DNA of 34,935 nucleotides from an uncultured Lentisphaerota bacterium (GCA_903896925.1 CAITZM010000104.1:1-34935); one strand, 5' to 3'; positions 23,239 through 31,307 are shown, counted from the stretch's first letter. Notes: generated by a model not told the origin, from the sequence alone. A program made the numbers and translations.

Positions 23239-24747
23239 TTACTTGACTGTGATGGTCACAGTGGCCGAGTAATCCGAGAGCACGCCGGTGGTGCTGTTGA
23301 AGGCCTGCACGCGATAGGCGTAGGAGCCCGCCTGCAAGGTCTGGCTGTAGCTCGTGAGATTGGCGCCGAGGGTGGCCACCCGCGCAAAAGCGCCATAGGT
23401 CGTGCGGGTCTTCGGGGCGCGCTCAAGATAATAGCCAGTTTCGTTGTTCGCCTTATCGGCCCAGGCGAGCGTGACGGTTTTGAGGAGCGCCTTGACCGTC
23501 AGCCCGCTCGGCGCCGCCAGCACTTTGGCCGCCAGGACGACGGCGGCATCCGCCTGAACCAAGCCCGCGCCATAGAGGTTGTCATCACCCGCCAGACCCA
23601 GATCCCGGCAGGTGCTCTTGAGGATGCGTTCGACCTCCGCAGGCGCCAAACCGGGATTGACCGAAAAGATCAGCGCCGCGAGACCGGCGGTGATCGGCGC
23701 GGCAAAGGAGGTGCCGCTGCCGCTGGCATAGCCGCCGCCCAGGCAGGTCGTCATGACATTTTCGCCGGGCGCGACCACATCAATGGGTTTGCCATAGTTC
23801 GACCAGGTGGCGCGGGTGTCCGTCGCGGTGGTCGCGCCGACAACGACGATGTTGGTGGAATCAAGGTAGCCCACCGAAAGATCCAGCGCGCTGTTGCCCG
23901 CCGCAAAGCAGATCACAGCCCCCTTACCGCGGGAGTATTTCGCCGCCGTTTCGATGGTACTGGAACTGTAGCCGCTGAAACTGCAGTTGATAACCTTCGC
24001 GCCATGGTCGGCGGCGTAGGTCAAGCCTTCGGCCATATCGCTGAGATAGGCGGAGCCGACACCGTCTGCGTAGGTGATGCGGATAGGCAGGATTTTGACG
24101 TTCCAAGCCACACCCGCCACGCCCAAGCCGTTGTTGCCGATGGCACCCACAAACCCGGCCACCATCGTTCCGTGGCCAAAGGTGTCTTCGACATAGGTGT
24201 TGTTCAAATACGTATTGTAGCCCGGCAGGATCAAATGGGCAGCCAGGTCGGGATGGGCCGTCTGGACGCCGGTGTCGCACACGGCGACGATGATATTGGA
24301 ACTGCCGGTGGTGAGGTCCCAAGCCGCGGGTGTATGTACAGCCCAATGCCACCACTGCTGCGCGAAGAAAGGATCGTTGGGAATGCCCACCGCCTGCACT
24401 TCGTAGTCCGGTTCCGCCCAGTCCACCGCACCGCTTTGCATCAAGCGCAGGGCCAAGGCTTCCTCGGATCCAGCCGGTGCGAAGGGGGTTTGCGCGCGGA
24501 CCGCGCCCTGGCGCAGTTGCTTGTCAAAGCGCAGCCCGGCGCTCTGGCAGATCTGCCGCAACACCAGTTGCTGCGCCGGGGTGGCGTCCTCACGCAACTG
24601 ATAAAGCACGGTACCCGCACGGCGAGCGTGCCCTTGATTTTCCGGCCGCGCTCCGGCTGGAGCGGCGCCGCTGTCCAAGATCAACCCTACCGCTGCAATC
24701 AACCCCACCCAAAGACTCCGCTTTGATGCTGTCATAATGATGCTCAT
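23239..24747 (-). CDS. Secreted subtilisin-like serine protease (S8) with C-terminal Fn3-like domain
   Basis: 502 residues. A signal peptide (about 1-33) is followed by an inhibitor-type propeptide (VLYQLREDATPAQQLVL ... VDWAEPDYEVQAV). The S8 catalytic domain has Asp158 (VAVCDTGVQTAHPDL), His192 (FGHGTMVAGFVGAI), Asn285 (FAAGNS, oxyanion hole) and Ser347 (GSGTSFAAPITAG). The last ~95 residues form a fibronectin-III-like domain (GLTVKALLKTVTLAWADKAN ... YAYRVQAFNSTTG). It is probably exported and cleaves proteins outside or at the surface. It lies downstream of the LRDGSC gene on the same strand, with a hairpin between. ATG 24747 is used; ATG 24735 is equally possible. Confidence 0.93.
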   Translation of the reverse strand: MSIIMTASKRSLWVGLIAAVGLILDSGAAPAGARPENQGHARRAGTVLYQLREDATPAQQLVLRQICQSAGLRFDKQLRQGAVRAQTPFAPAGSEEALALRLMQSGAVDWAEPDYEVQAVGIPNDPFFAQQWWHWAVHTPAAWDLTTGSSNIIVAVCDTGVQTAHPDLAAHLILPGYNTYLNNTYVEDTFGHGTMVAGFVGAIGNNGLGVAGVAWNVKILPIRITYADGVGSAYLSDMAEGLTYAADHGAKVINCSFSGYSSSTIETAAKYSRGKGAVICFAAGNSALDLSVGYLDSTNIVVVGATTATDTRATWSNYGKPIDVVAPGENVMTTCLGGGYASGSGTSFAAPITAGLAALIFSVNPGLAPAEVERILKSTCRDLGLAGDDNLYGAGLVQADAAVVLAAKVLAAPSGLTVKALLKTVTLAWADKANNETGYYLERAPKTRTTYGAFARVATLGANLTSYSQTLQAGSYAYRVQAFNSTTGVLSDYSATVTITVK

Positions 24748-24806
24748 CTCGTTGTCAGTTTCCTGCTGATATTAAAGCGCGCCGCCCGGTCCGGCGCGGT
24801 ACGGTA

Positions 24807-24832
24807 GCGCCGGAGGCCAACGCCTCCGGCGC
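24807..24832. repeat. GCGCCGGAGGC hairpin between the LRDGSC and protease genes
   Basis: A perfect 11-bp stem GCGCCGGAGGC/GCCTCCGGCGC with a CAAC loop and no T-run. Its position between two co-directional genes suggests a palindromic repeat that could also reduce read-through into the protease gene. Confidence 0.7.
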
Positions 24833-24850
24833 CATCTCTCGTCGCCCACC

Positions 24851-25201
24851 TTACTTGGGCAGGCAGGAGCCATCCCGCAGGCGCAGCCGGTCACCCGTGC
24901 CCGCCGCCGCCGCACCCGTCGTGGCCGCCGTGCCGGTCACGCAGGAACCGTCCCGCAGGCGCTGTCGGGCACCCACCCCAGCCGCGGTAGCGCTCGCCGT
25001 GCCCGTCACGCAGGAGCCATCCCGCAACTGCTGCCGGGTCTGCGTCGCTGTTTCCGTGCGCGTGACGCTGCCATTGGCCTGGCCACCGCGATATTGCGGC
25101 CCCTTGCCACCGCCGCCACCCGCCGCGAGGCTGGTGCCGGCCAGCAAAACCGTCGCCACCGCCACGCCGCCCGTGATAACCATCCGATGCCACTTCTTCA
25201 T
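24851..25201 (-). CDS. Small secreted protein with three LRDGSC repeats (unknown function)
   Basis: 116 residues. ATG 25201 is chosen because AGGAG lies seven bases before it; the open frame extends further upstream without a good site. A signal peptide (MKKWHRMVITGGVAVATVLL ... SLAA) is followed by a Gly-rich spacer. Three copies then follow of RQQLRDGSCVTGT, RQRLRDGSCVTGT and RLRLRDGSCLPK, spaced by 29-31 residues of Thr/Ala/Gly. Each repeat has one Cys, so an odd number of three could cross-link or bind a metal. I do not recognise a named family. It diverges from the ECF sigma operon and shares a matching promoter motif with it. Confidence 0.75.
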   Translation of the reverse strand: MKKWHRMVITGGVAVATVLLAGTSLAAGGGGGKGPQYRGGQANGSVTRTETATQTRQQLRDGSCVTGTASATAAGVGARQRLRDGSCVTGTAATTGAAAAGTGDRLRLRDGSCLPK

Positions 25202-25278
25202 TGTGCTTCTCCTGGTGATTCCGCTCCGCGTCATCCGCTCGAGCACACGCCCGGGACCAATGATCGCTTCATTAGGGA

Positions 25279-25305
25279 TTACACCGCCCTCCCCTGAAAA
25301 GTCAC
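25279..25305 (-). promoter_or_regulatory. ECF-type promoter candidate for the LRDGSC gene
   Basis: Read on the minus strand: GTGACTTT, ten bases, GCGGTGTAA. GTGACTT resembles the GGAACTT -35 and GTGTAA the GTCTAA -10 of RpoE-like sigma factors, at similar spacing. It leaves a leader of about 70 bases. The same motif faces the other way at 25319. Confidence 0.6.
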
Positions 25306-25318
25306 CTGACGGAGCGCC

Positions 25319-25345
25319 GTGACTTTCCGCAGGGGTGCGGTGTAT
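25319..25345 (+). promoter_or_regulatory. ECF-type promoter candidate for the sigma-factor operon
   Basis: GTGACTTT, ten bases, GCGGTGTAT on the plus strand, aligning without gaps with the minus-strand copy; the two 8-mers are identical. The sigma gene start lies 17 bases after the -10 block. The two -35 blocks are 13 bases apart back to back, so the two promoters probably compete for polymerase. Confidence 0.6.
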
Positions 25346-25361
25346 ACAGGGTGCAGGCATT

Positions 25362-25907
25362 ATGGAACGCAACGATACAGATTTGGTGGCGCTGTGCCTC
25401 GCGGGACACCGCGAAGCCTTCGCCGAGTTGGTGGACCGGCACCAGCAGGCGGTCTTCAACCTCGCCTATCGCATGACCGGCAGCCATCAGGATGCTGCCG
25501 ATCTGGCCCAGGAGGCTTTCATCCGCGCGTATCAAAAGCTCTACAGCTACAAACCGGAGTACCCCTTCAAAAACTGGATGCTGGGCATCTGCGCCAACCA
25601 GACGCGCAACCGGTTCCGCAGCGAGGCGCGCCGGCGCGCTCTGGAAACGCAGCATATGGAGGAGTCCGTCACCGAACCGGAACCGCAGGACCCGCGGCAA
25701 GCTTTGCTGGAACAAGCCCTGCAGCGACTGCCGGAACAGGCGCGCGTGCCGCTGGTGCTCAAGTATATGGAGGGCCTTTCCATGGAGGAAATCGCCCGTT
25801 CCCTGCACCTCGGCTTGAGCGCCGTCAAGATGCGCCTCCTGCGCGGCCGGGAGGAATTACTGCGACTGGTCCATCAGCTGCAGTTGGATGGAGGAAGGGA
25901 ATCATGA
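25362..25907 (+). CDS. ECF-family RNA polymerase sigma factor
   Basis: 181 residues. Region 2 covers about 10-85 with NLAYRMTGSHQDAADLAQEA and FIRAYQKLYSY, the -10 binding and melting part; PFKNWMLGICANQTRNRFR closes it. Region 4 covers ~115-172 with LPEQARVPLVLKYMEGLSME and EIARSLHLGLSAVKMRLLRG, the -35 binding helix-turn-helix. No region 3 is present. It should direct transcription of a small regulon at the cell envelope. The ATG is preceded by GCAGGC only, a weak ribosome site; an in-frame upstream start is not supported. The next gene overlaps its stop by ATGA. Confidence 0.93.
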   Translation: MERNDTDLVALCLAGHREAFAELVDRHQQAVFNLAYRMTGSHQDAADLAQEAFIRAYQKLYSYKPEYPFKNWMLGICANQTRNRFRSEARRRALETQHMEESVTEPEPQDPRQALLEQALQRLPEQARVPLVLKYMEGLSMEEIARSLHLGLSAVKMRLLRGREELLRLVHQLQLDGGRES

Positions 25908-26413
25908 ACACACCGTCCCCGGAAAAAGACCCTTTGGAAGCCTTGCACGGCCTGCGTCAGCCGGCCCCGGCTGACTTTACCCGGCGCGTCATGAACGCGC
26001 TGCCCCCGGAACCTGAGCTGCCCCTGCACATCAGCCTGCGCCGGCTCTGGCCGGAACGCGGGCGCTGGTTTTTGCCCGCGTTTGCCGGCGCGGCCGCGAT
26101 GCTGTTGCTCTCGACACTGCTGGTCTTGCATCCGCCCCACGAGCCGAGCAACCGCGTTACCGTTCATTTTGAGATCCATGCCCCGGATGCCCAGCGCGTC
26201 GAACTGGTCGGAACGTTCACCGGTTGGCAGACAGGGCAGATGCAACTGACCGGCCCCGACGCCTCCGGGCACTGGACGACGGATGTAAAACTGCCGTCGG
26301 GACGGCATGAGTACAGCTTCCTGGTGAACGGCCAGCAGTGGGTGACCGATCCGCGCGCCGACGTGCGGCGCGACGATGGCTTCGGCCGCGAAAACGCCGT
26401 GCTTGAATTTTGA
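25904..26413 (+). CDS. Membrane protein with CBM48/glycogen-binding domain in the anti-sigma position
   Basis: 169 residues. The N-terminal ~52 residues are cytosolic (DPLEALHGLRQPAPADFTRR, then VMNAL). One membrane helix follows at about 55-76 (FLPAFAGAAAMLLLSTLLVL). The outside part (85-169) is a CBM48/AMPK-type domain: FEIHAPDAQRVELVGTFTGW, SGHWTTDVKLPSGRHEYSFL and NGQQWVTDPRADVRRDDGFG. The topology and ATGA overlap with the sigma gene are those of an anti-sigma factor, but no zinc-binding HxxxCxxC is present. The domain would face the periplasm and could sense an alpha-glucan or another ligand. The function is inference. Confidence 0.85.
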   Translation: MNTPSPEKDPLEALHGLRQPAPADFTRRVMNALPPEPELPLHISLRRLWPERGRWFLPAFAGAAAMLLLSTLLVLHPPHEPSNRVTVHFEIHAPDAQRVELVGTFTGWQTGQMQLTGPDASGHWTTDVKLPSGRHEYSFLVNGQQWVTDPRADVRRDDGFGRENAVLEF

Positions 26414-26426
26414 AGGAGAACTGAAG

Positions 26427-27431
26427 ATGAATGTTTTTTTAACCAAACGGCTGTGCAGCACCGTGCTGCTGGCGCTGCTGGCGGCGGTCGCCGCCGGCGC
26501 GCAAGCGCCCGACCCTTGGGCCGCCCTGCAACAGGAAAACACCGGCACGGCGAACGCGGGTTATGCCCTGCGCCTCCGCCAGCAAGGCTTCACGCCCGAC
26601 CAGGCCCGCCAGACACTGGCCTGCCTGACGGATGCCCAGCACCAAGGGCTTCCGTTGCCGGCTCTGACTTCGCGGCTTGAGGAAGGTCTGGCGAAGAAAG
26701 CCGATCCGCAGGCGGTCATGGCCGCCGTACAAACACGTCTGCGCGTGATGACGCAGGCCCGCACCCTGTTGCAGACTGCGCAGTATGACTCGACCCCCGA
26801 TATACCGCGCAACGAATTGCTCACCGCCACGGGGCTCGCGCTGGAAAGCGGTGTTCCGACCGATGACCTGGCATCCACCCTGCAGCGCGGCAAGGGTCAG
26901 AATGCCCTGCGTCTCAAAAGCATCATCGAAGCTGGCGAGAGCCTGCGGCTGGCGGGCGTGGATCGTGCCACGACGCAGTCTCTGATGAATGACTGTCTGG
27001 AGCGCAACCTGCGGCGGATGGAAGTGATCCGTGCCGTGCATTACAGCATCCAACAACATCGCGGCGGCATGAATGGAGAAAACATCCGCCGCTCGCTCTG
27101 GGGCGGTAATGCCGCCACCGAAGGCACACGCGGCCGGCGCGGTGGCGGTCAAGGCGGGACCGGGAACTGCGAGGGCAGCGGTGTCGGCACGGGTAACGGT
27201 TGGCGGGGCGGCGCTATGAACAGCCCCGCGGGGGGGCTGGCTCCAGCGACCGGCGGAACGGGCGGCGGCGAGAGCGGTCGTCCGGCGACACCCGGAGGGG
27301 GCGGCGCGGGCAGCGGAGGCGCTCCCGCCTCCAGCGGATCCGGCAACAACGGCTCCATGAATGGCGGCACTACTCCCGCCGCCGGAGGCGCCCCTGCTGG
27401 TGGCCATCAGTATATGGGCGGTACCCGATGA
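26427..27431 (+). CDS. Secreted protein with helical domain and Gly-rich tail (unknown function)
   Basis: 334 residues. A signal peptide ends near residue 25 (LLALLAAVAAGAQA). Residues ~30-235 are mostly helical, with repeated patterns such as LRQQGFTPDQARQTLACL, ARTLLQTAQYDST and LTATGLALESGVPTDDLAST. Residues ~236-334 are a low-complexity tail of Gly, Ser, Ala and Pro (GGTGGGESGRPATPGGGGAG). No family is recognised. GAAGGAGAACTGAAG gives a good ribosome site. It is between the CBM48 protein and the barrel gene in one operon, so it may be periplasmic or surface-exposed and work with them. Confidence 0.8.
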   Translation: MNVFLTKRLCSTVLLALLAAVAAGAQAPDPWAALQQENTGTANAGYALRLRQQGFTPDQARQTLACLTDAQHQGLPLPALTSRLEEGLAKKADPQAVMAAVQTRLRVMTQARTLLQTAQYDSTPDIPRNELLTATGLALESGVPTDDLASTLQRGKGQNALRLKSIIEAGESLRLAGVDRATTQSLMNDCLERNLRRMEVIRAVHYSIQQHRGGMNGENIRRSLWGGNAATEGTRGRRGGGQGGTGNCEGSGVGTGNGWRGGAMNSPAGGLAPATGGTGGGESGRPATPGGGGAGSGGAPASSGSGNNGSMNGGTTPAAGGAPAGGHQYMGGTR

Positions 27432-28390
27432 AGCAGCGCTGCCGCAGTCCTTGGATAGGGCTGCTGTCTCTGGGCACACTGTTGACACCGCATGGCCTCC
27501 ATGCGGCTGATTGGTTTCTGGCGCCCCGGCTGACCCTGGAAGCCGGCTATGAAGACAACCGCTTCGTCATGCCCACTGCACTCACCAACACCGAAAGTGC
27601 AGCCTTCTTGCGGGCTACGCCAGCCTTAAGCCTGCATCTCCTGGCAGGCAGCGGCACCGAACTCAGCCTCGGGGCTTCCGCGGCGCGCACCGAATATCTG
27701 CAGAGTGGTTTTGACACCCGGGAAGACGCCGCCGCCTATGTCGAGTGGTGGCAGACCGCCCGGTTGCTCGAAGGCGGGGTTCGTCTGGCGGGCGGCCTCG
27801 CCCGCGATACCGCGTTGCCGGAGGACGACATCCGTTGGCTCGCGGCCACACCCTCCTTGCGTTACACCTTGCCCGCGCCCGACTGGCAACTCACCGCGCA
27901 GGCACGGTTCAGCTGGGCCGACTATGACAGCCGCCTGACTACCGACGGCACCTTGCAAAGCGATCAAACATGGGAAGCCCGCCCCGGCCTGCGCTGGCTG
28001 CCGACGCGCGACCTCGCCCTGTGGAGTGAGTTCTATTACGAGAACAACAGCTCCAATGAGGGCGCCTTCAATTACCACGGTGCCGGCGTCGCTGTGGGGG
28101 CCAGCTTCTGGCTTACGCCGCGCGGCCAGTTGGCCACCAGCTTTCAATGGGGCACGCGTCTCTTTCCAGATGGCACCGACGAGACGGGGAGTCTGGCCGA
28201 ACGCCGCGACACCCCCCTGCGCGCCGAAATCAGTTATACGCACCGGCTCCTGCCCTGGCTCGATCTCTTCTGCTCCGGCACTTGGTACACCACCGGCAGC
28301 GACCAACCCGTCCAGGATGTCACCGGCTGGGCCCTGCAAGCGGGCGTGACCCTCGCGCAGGATTTTGAGCTATTTTCTTCCCGTCACTGA
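27428..28390 (+). CDS. Outer-membrane beta-barrel protein
   Basis: 320 residues with a signal peptide (SLGTLLTPHGLHA). Alternating amphipathic strands run throughout: WFLAPRLTLEAGYEDNRFV, TELSLGASAARTEYLQSGF, WQLTAQARFSWADYDSRLT, LALWSEFYYENNSSNEGAF and WLDLFCSGTWYTTGSDQPV. The pattern of Tyr/Trp/Phe girdles and turn Asp/Asn residues fits a 12- to 16-strand barrel. It overlaps the previous stop by ATGA, ending a four-gene operon led by the ECF sigma gene. The substrate or partner is unknown. Confidence 0.8.
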   Translation: MKQRCRSPWIGLLSLGTLLTPHGLHAADWFLAPRLTLEAGYEDNRFVMPTALTNTESAAFLRATPALSLHLLAGSGTELSLGASAARTEYLQSGFDTREDAAAYVEWWQTARLLEGGVRLAGGLARDTALPEDDIRWLAATPSLRYTLPAPDWQLTAQARFSWADYDSRLTTDGTLQSDQTWEARPGLRWLPTRDLALWSEFYYENNSSNEGAFNYHGAGVAVGASFWLTPRGQLATSFQWGTRLFPDGTDETGSLAERRDTPLRAEISYTHRLLPWLDLFCSGTWYTTGSDQPVQDVTGWALQAGVTLAQDFELFSSRH

Positions 28391-28859
28391 TCTGGCCACG
28401 CTGGTTTCGTTCGCTGCGCCGCGATGTCTGGCGAAACCGAAAAATCCCAGGCCGCGTTGTCCCGCTGAGGCAGACGAAAGCAGTCGATCCACAGATGGCG
28501 CGGATTGACACAGCTTGAAAACAGCCGTGCTGTAACCGGGATCGTTGATCCCGGCCAACCCGTCCCCACCAGGGCCGGTGTCGACGGCCCCGGCTGCAGC
28601 AAACAAAACCACCGGCTGGTGCTGGGCGAGCGGCGATTTTGCGGGAATGCGCCAGCGGAGGATAAAAGGGGACTCAAGGGACATAGGCGACGTAAGTGTT
28701 CTTCCGTCCTTTGCAGCGGTCCTTTAGGTCCCTTGAACTTCTCCCGCAACCAGCCCAACCCTCTCGGCTTGGCGTTGCTGGGCTGTTTCAGCTGCTCAGC
28801 AGCTTGGCCCGTGAGGCTGGGTGATGGCGGAGTCCCAGCAAGCTCAGCACTGACGGGGT
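28391..28859. other. Long spacer with repeat hairpin, no supported gene
   Basis: No frame has clear family matches. Two overlapping minus-strand readings (such as PRHLWIDCFRLPQRDNAAW) have some protein-like text but no start context, and they share bases with the F5 repeat, so they may be the remains of a decayed gene. A Gly/Cys-poor region near 28750-28860 leads into the four-helix gene's 3' end. Confidence 0.5.
28664..28748. repeat. AAGGGAC/GTCCCTT hairpin repeat, copy A
   Basis: AGGGGACTCAAGGGACATAG then GCGACGTAAGTG, then CCGTCCTTTGC and GGTCCTTTAGGTCCCTTG. It folds into an imperfect hairpin and aligns with copy B past the far side of the four-helix gene, in the same orientation. Confidence 0.85.
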
Positions 28860-29522
28860 TCAGAAAGCTTGCGAATGCCCTGCTTGCTTAGAGCGAACCG
28901 CGAGGCGGGCGCGGGTCATGCGCTCGCGCAAGCCGCCCTCTTTGAGAAAATCCTGCTCGAGTCGGCGGAGCTGCTGGTCCAAGAGATAATTGGTCTGATG
29001 AATCAGGCAAATCAGGATATTGGCGACGACCTCCGAGGGGCGGGTTTCAATGTAGGTCCTATAGGACTCATAGGTCGCATTATTCTGCGCCCCCAACTTG
29101 CGCACAAAAAGCGTTTCCTTGGAATCCTTGGCCCAGAGGATAAGGCTCCGCACGCGCAGGAAGTCACGGTAATCTTCGAGCAGTTCCTCCAAGCTGGCGC
29201 GGGCGACGTTGGTCAGTTTGATCTCGGTTTCTTTGGAAGTGCCGGAGGCTTGGCTGCCTTCGAGGATGTTCTGCTTACCGGAACGGGCGGCCTGCACCAT
29301 CTGGTCATGGGTGCGGGAGCGTTTGTCCACGAAACGGTCGCAGAAATGCACCGTGCCGTCATAGACGATGCGGGCTTTCTGGAACGAGAGAAGTTGCTCG
29401 TAGCCGCCGTGGGCGGGGATGAAGCCGGCGTGGGGAGGAAGGGACGAAAGAGACCCAGGCGACGCAAGTGCCTTTTCGTCCTTTGAGGTCCTTTGGGTCC
29501 CTTGAACCTTTTCCTCAGCCAT
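28860..29522 (-). CDS. Four-helix-bundle suffix-domain protein (TIGR04258-like)
   Basis: 220 residues, all helical. Text such as GGYEQLLSFQKARIVYDGTV, DKRSRTHDQMVQAARSGKQ, NILEGSQASGTSKETEIKL and ARASLEELLEDYRDFLRVR matches the four-helix bundle suffix-domain family, a relative of the 23S rRNA intervening-sequence proteins. The function is unknown. The start is fixed by AAGGAGG eight bases before ATG 29522; the longer frame to 29567 is rejected. Residues ~3-30 (EEKVQGTQRTSKDEKALASP and following) are encoded by repeat copy B. The gene lies alone between two hairpin repeats and is opposite in direction to its neighbours. Confidence 0.9.
   Translation of the reverse strand: MAEEKVQGTQRTSKDEKALASPGSLSSLPPHAGFIPAHGGYEQLLSFQKARIVYDGTVHFCDRFVDKRSRTHDQMVQAARSGKQNILEGSQASGTSKETEIKLTNVARASLEELLEDYRDFLRVRSLILWAKDSKETLFVRKLGAQNNATYESYRTYIETRPSEVVANILICLIHQTNYLLDQQLRRLEQDFLKEGGLRERMTRARLAVRSKQAGHSQAF
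29437..29515. repeat. AAGGGAC/GTCCCTT hairpin repeat, copy B
   Basis: AGGAAGGGACGAAAGAGACC, CAGGCGACGCAAGTGCC, then TTTTCGTCCTTTGAGGTCC and TTTGGGTCCCTTGAACC. The core GGCGACGyAAGTG and the arm GTCCTTTrGGTCCCTTGAAC match copy A. It lies inside the 5' coding end of the four-helix gene. Confidence 0.85.
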
Positions 29523-29676
29523 ATCCCATTCCTCCTTGGCGCTGGGTGCCACCCAAGGCACATTCAAAGACTAGCGGGTGTGCGCGGTTGCTGACAAGCC
29601 CATTCCTGGCTCAGCGCGCGGCCGCAACCACAGAGAAGGCTTGCCGGGGTCGGGTTTGTCTGGCAGAACCACGCGG

Positions 29677-31293
29677 ATGACTGAGCGCACACCAAGAATC
29701 ACGGAAGACTGGCTTTCGCTGTGGACCGGCCTCGCGGTCTTTATCTTGTCCTTGGGCGTCTTTCTGGGCGCCGACCTGCTGGGCTTTGGGGCCAAGGTCG
29801 GGACGTGGACCAACCTGTCCCAGGCGATCACGCCGGTGGCGGCTTCGTGCCAGTGGATGCCCGCCTGGCTGTCCGTCGCGGCCACCTTTGCGTTCCTCGG
29901 GCTGGTGGTCGGCACCGGCCACTGGCTGCTCGGCGGCAACCTCAAGCAGTTCGCCGTGGCGTTCACGCTGGCGTTTGCCATCAGCTTCGCCTGCTGGGTG
30001 CTGGGCAACCACGCCCACATCGCGGCCACCACGCCGGCGGAGTTCAAGAAGTTCGGGATCACCTGGTCGCTCAAGCTGACGGGCGAAGCGGGGTTCGTGT
30101 TCGCGCTGCTGGCGGGCCTGATCATCGGCAATTTCTTCCCCCGGCTCGCAGGCGCGCTCAAGGCAGCCGTGAAACCGGAACTCTTCGTCAAGGCGGCGAT
30201 CGTGATCATGGGCGCCGGCGTCGGGATCAAGGCGCTGGAAAACTCCGGCCTGGCCTGGGGGATCATGCTGCGCGGGCTCTGCGCCATCATCGAAGCCTAC
30301 CTGATCTACTGGGCGGTGATCTATTACATCGCCCGCAAGTGGTTCAAGTTCAACCGCGAGTGGGCCGCGCCGCTGGCGTCGGGCATCTCCATCTGCGGCG
30401 TGTCGGCGGCGATCGCCACCGGCGGCGCCATCCGGGCCCGGCCCATCGTGCCCATCATGGTCTCCTCGCTCGTCGTGATCTTCGCGGTGGTGGAGCTGCT
30501 GCTGCTCCCCTTCCTGGCACAGACGTTCCTGTGGCAGGAACCGCTGGTCGCGGGCGCGTGGATGGGGCTGGCGGTCAAGACCGACGGCGCGGCGACGGCG
30601 GCGGGCGCGATCACCGACGCCTTGATCCTGGCCAAGGCGGCGGGCCACGGCGTGCTGTACGAGAAGGACTGGATCCTCAACACCGCCACCAGCATCAAGG
30701 TCTTCATCGACATCTTCATCGGCATCTGGGCCTTCGTGCTGGCGTTCATCTGGGCCAAGTACATCGAGAAACGGGAAGGCGACCAGGTCCGCGCCATCGA
30801 GATCTGGCACCGGTTCCCCAAGTTCATCATCGGCTATGTCCTGACCTTCGGCCTCTTCCTGGCCGTGGGCCTCGCGTGCCCCACCCTGGTCAAGGCCGAG
30901 CGGACCGTGCCCGTGACCCGGGACGTGCAGGTGACCGATCCGATCACCGGGCACCTGCGCGTGGATAAGGTGCCCGTCCTGCGCGAGGTCACGACGCTCG
31001 ACCCCGGCACGGGCCAGGCCACACGCACCGCGGTGCCGGAGACGAAGAAGGAAGTCAAACCCGGGCCGGCCAAGAGCGCAACGGAGCAGGCCAATATTTT
31101 CCGCGTGCTGTTCTTCTGCCTCACCTTTTTCACCATCGGGGTGGTCTCGAATTTCAGGAAGCTCTGGGAGGAAGGCATCGGCAAGCTGGCGGCCGTCTAT
31201 GTGGTGGGCCTCTTCGGCTTCATCATCTGGTTCGGCCTGATCATCTCCTGGGTGTTCTTCGGCGGGGTGCATCCGCCGCTGGTCCACCCCTAA
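29677..31293 (+). CDS. YeiH/YadS-type putative sulfate exporter family protein (UPF0324)
   Basis: 538 residues with about 10-12 membrane helices. Family text includes AGLIIGNFFPRLAGALKAAV, LFVKAAIVIMGAGVGIKAL, ASGISICGVSAAIATGGAIR and TDGAATAAGAITDALILAK. UPF0324 members are putative sulfate or C4-type exporters; the substrate is not established here. ATG 29677 is chosen because a start near TERTPRITEDW fits; the longer frame is spacer sequence. A hydrophilic insert (about residues 408-472) carries two 21-residue repeats beginning VPVTRDVQVTDPITG and VPVLREVTTLDPGTG. The family is smaller (~340 aa), so this is an enlarged variant. Confidence 0.85.
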   Translation: MTERTPRITEDWLSLWTGLAVFILSLGVFLGADLLGFGAKVGTWTNLSQAITPVAASCQWMPAWLSVAATFAFLGLVVGTGHWLLGGNLKQFAVAFTLAFAISFACWVLGNHAHIAATTPAEFKKFGITWSLKLTGEAGFVFALLAGLIIGNFFPRLAGALKAAVKPELFVKAAIVIMGAGVGIKALENSGLAWGIMLRGLCAIIEAYLIYWAVIYYIARKWFKFNREWAAPLASGISICGVSAAIATGGAIRARPIVPIMVSSLVVIFAVVELLLLPFLAQTFLWQEPLVAGAWMGLAVKTDGAATAAGAITDALILAKAAGHGVLYEKDWILNTATSIKVFIDIFIGIWAFVLAFIWAKYIEKREGDQVRAIEIWHRFPKFIIGYVLTFGLFLAVGLACPTLVKAERTVPVTRDVQVTDPITGHLRVDKVPVLREVTTLDPGTGQATRTAVPETKKEVKPGPAKSATEQANIFRVLFFCLTFFTIGVVSNFRKLWEEGIGKLAAVYVVGLFGFIIWFGLIISWVFFGGVHPPLVHP

Positions 31294-31307
31294 CGGGAAC
31301 ACGACGT

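Noticed and set aside
28384..28758. Minus-strand frame starting in the AAGGGAC repeat
   Set aside because: It has no ribosome site and no family match; its start is repeat sequence. At best it is a decayed gene.
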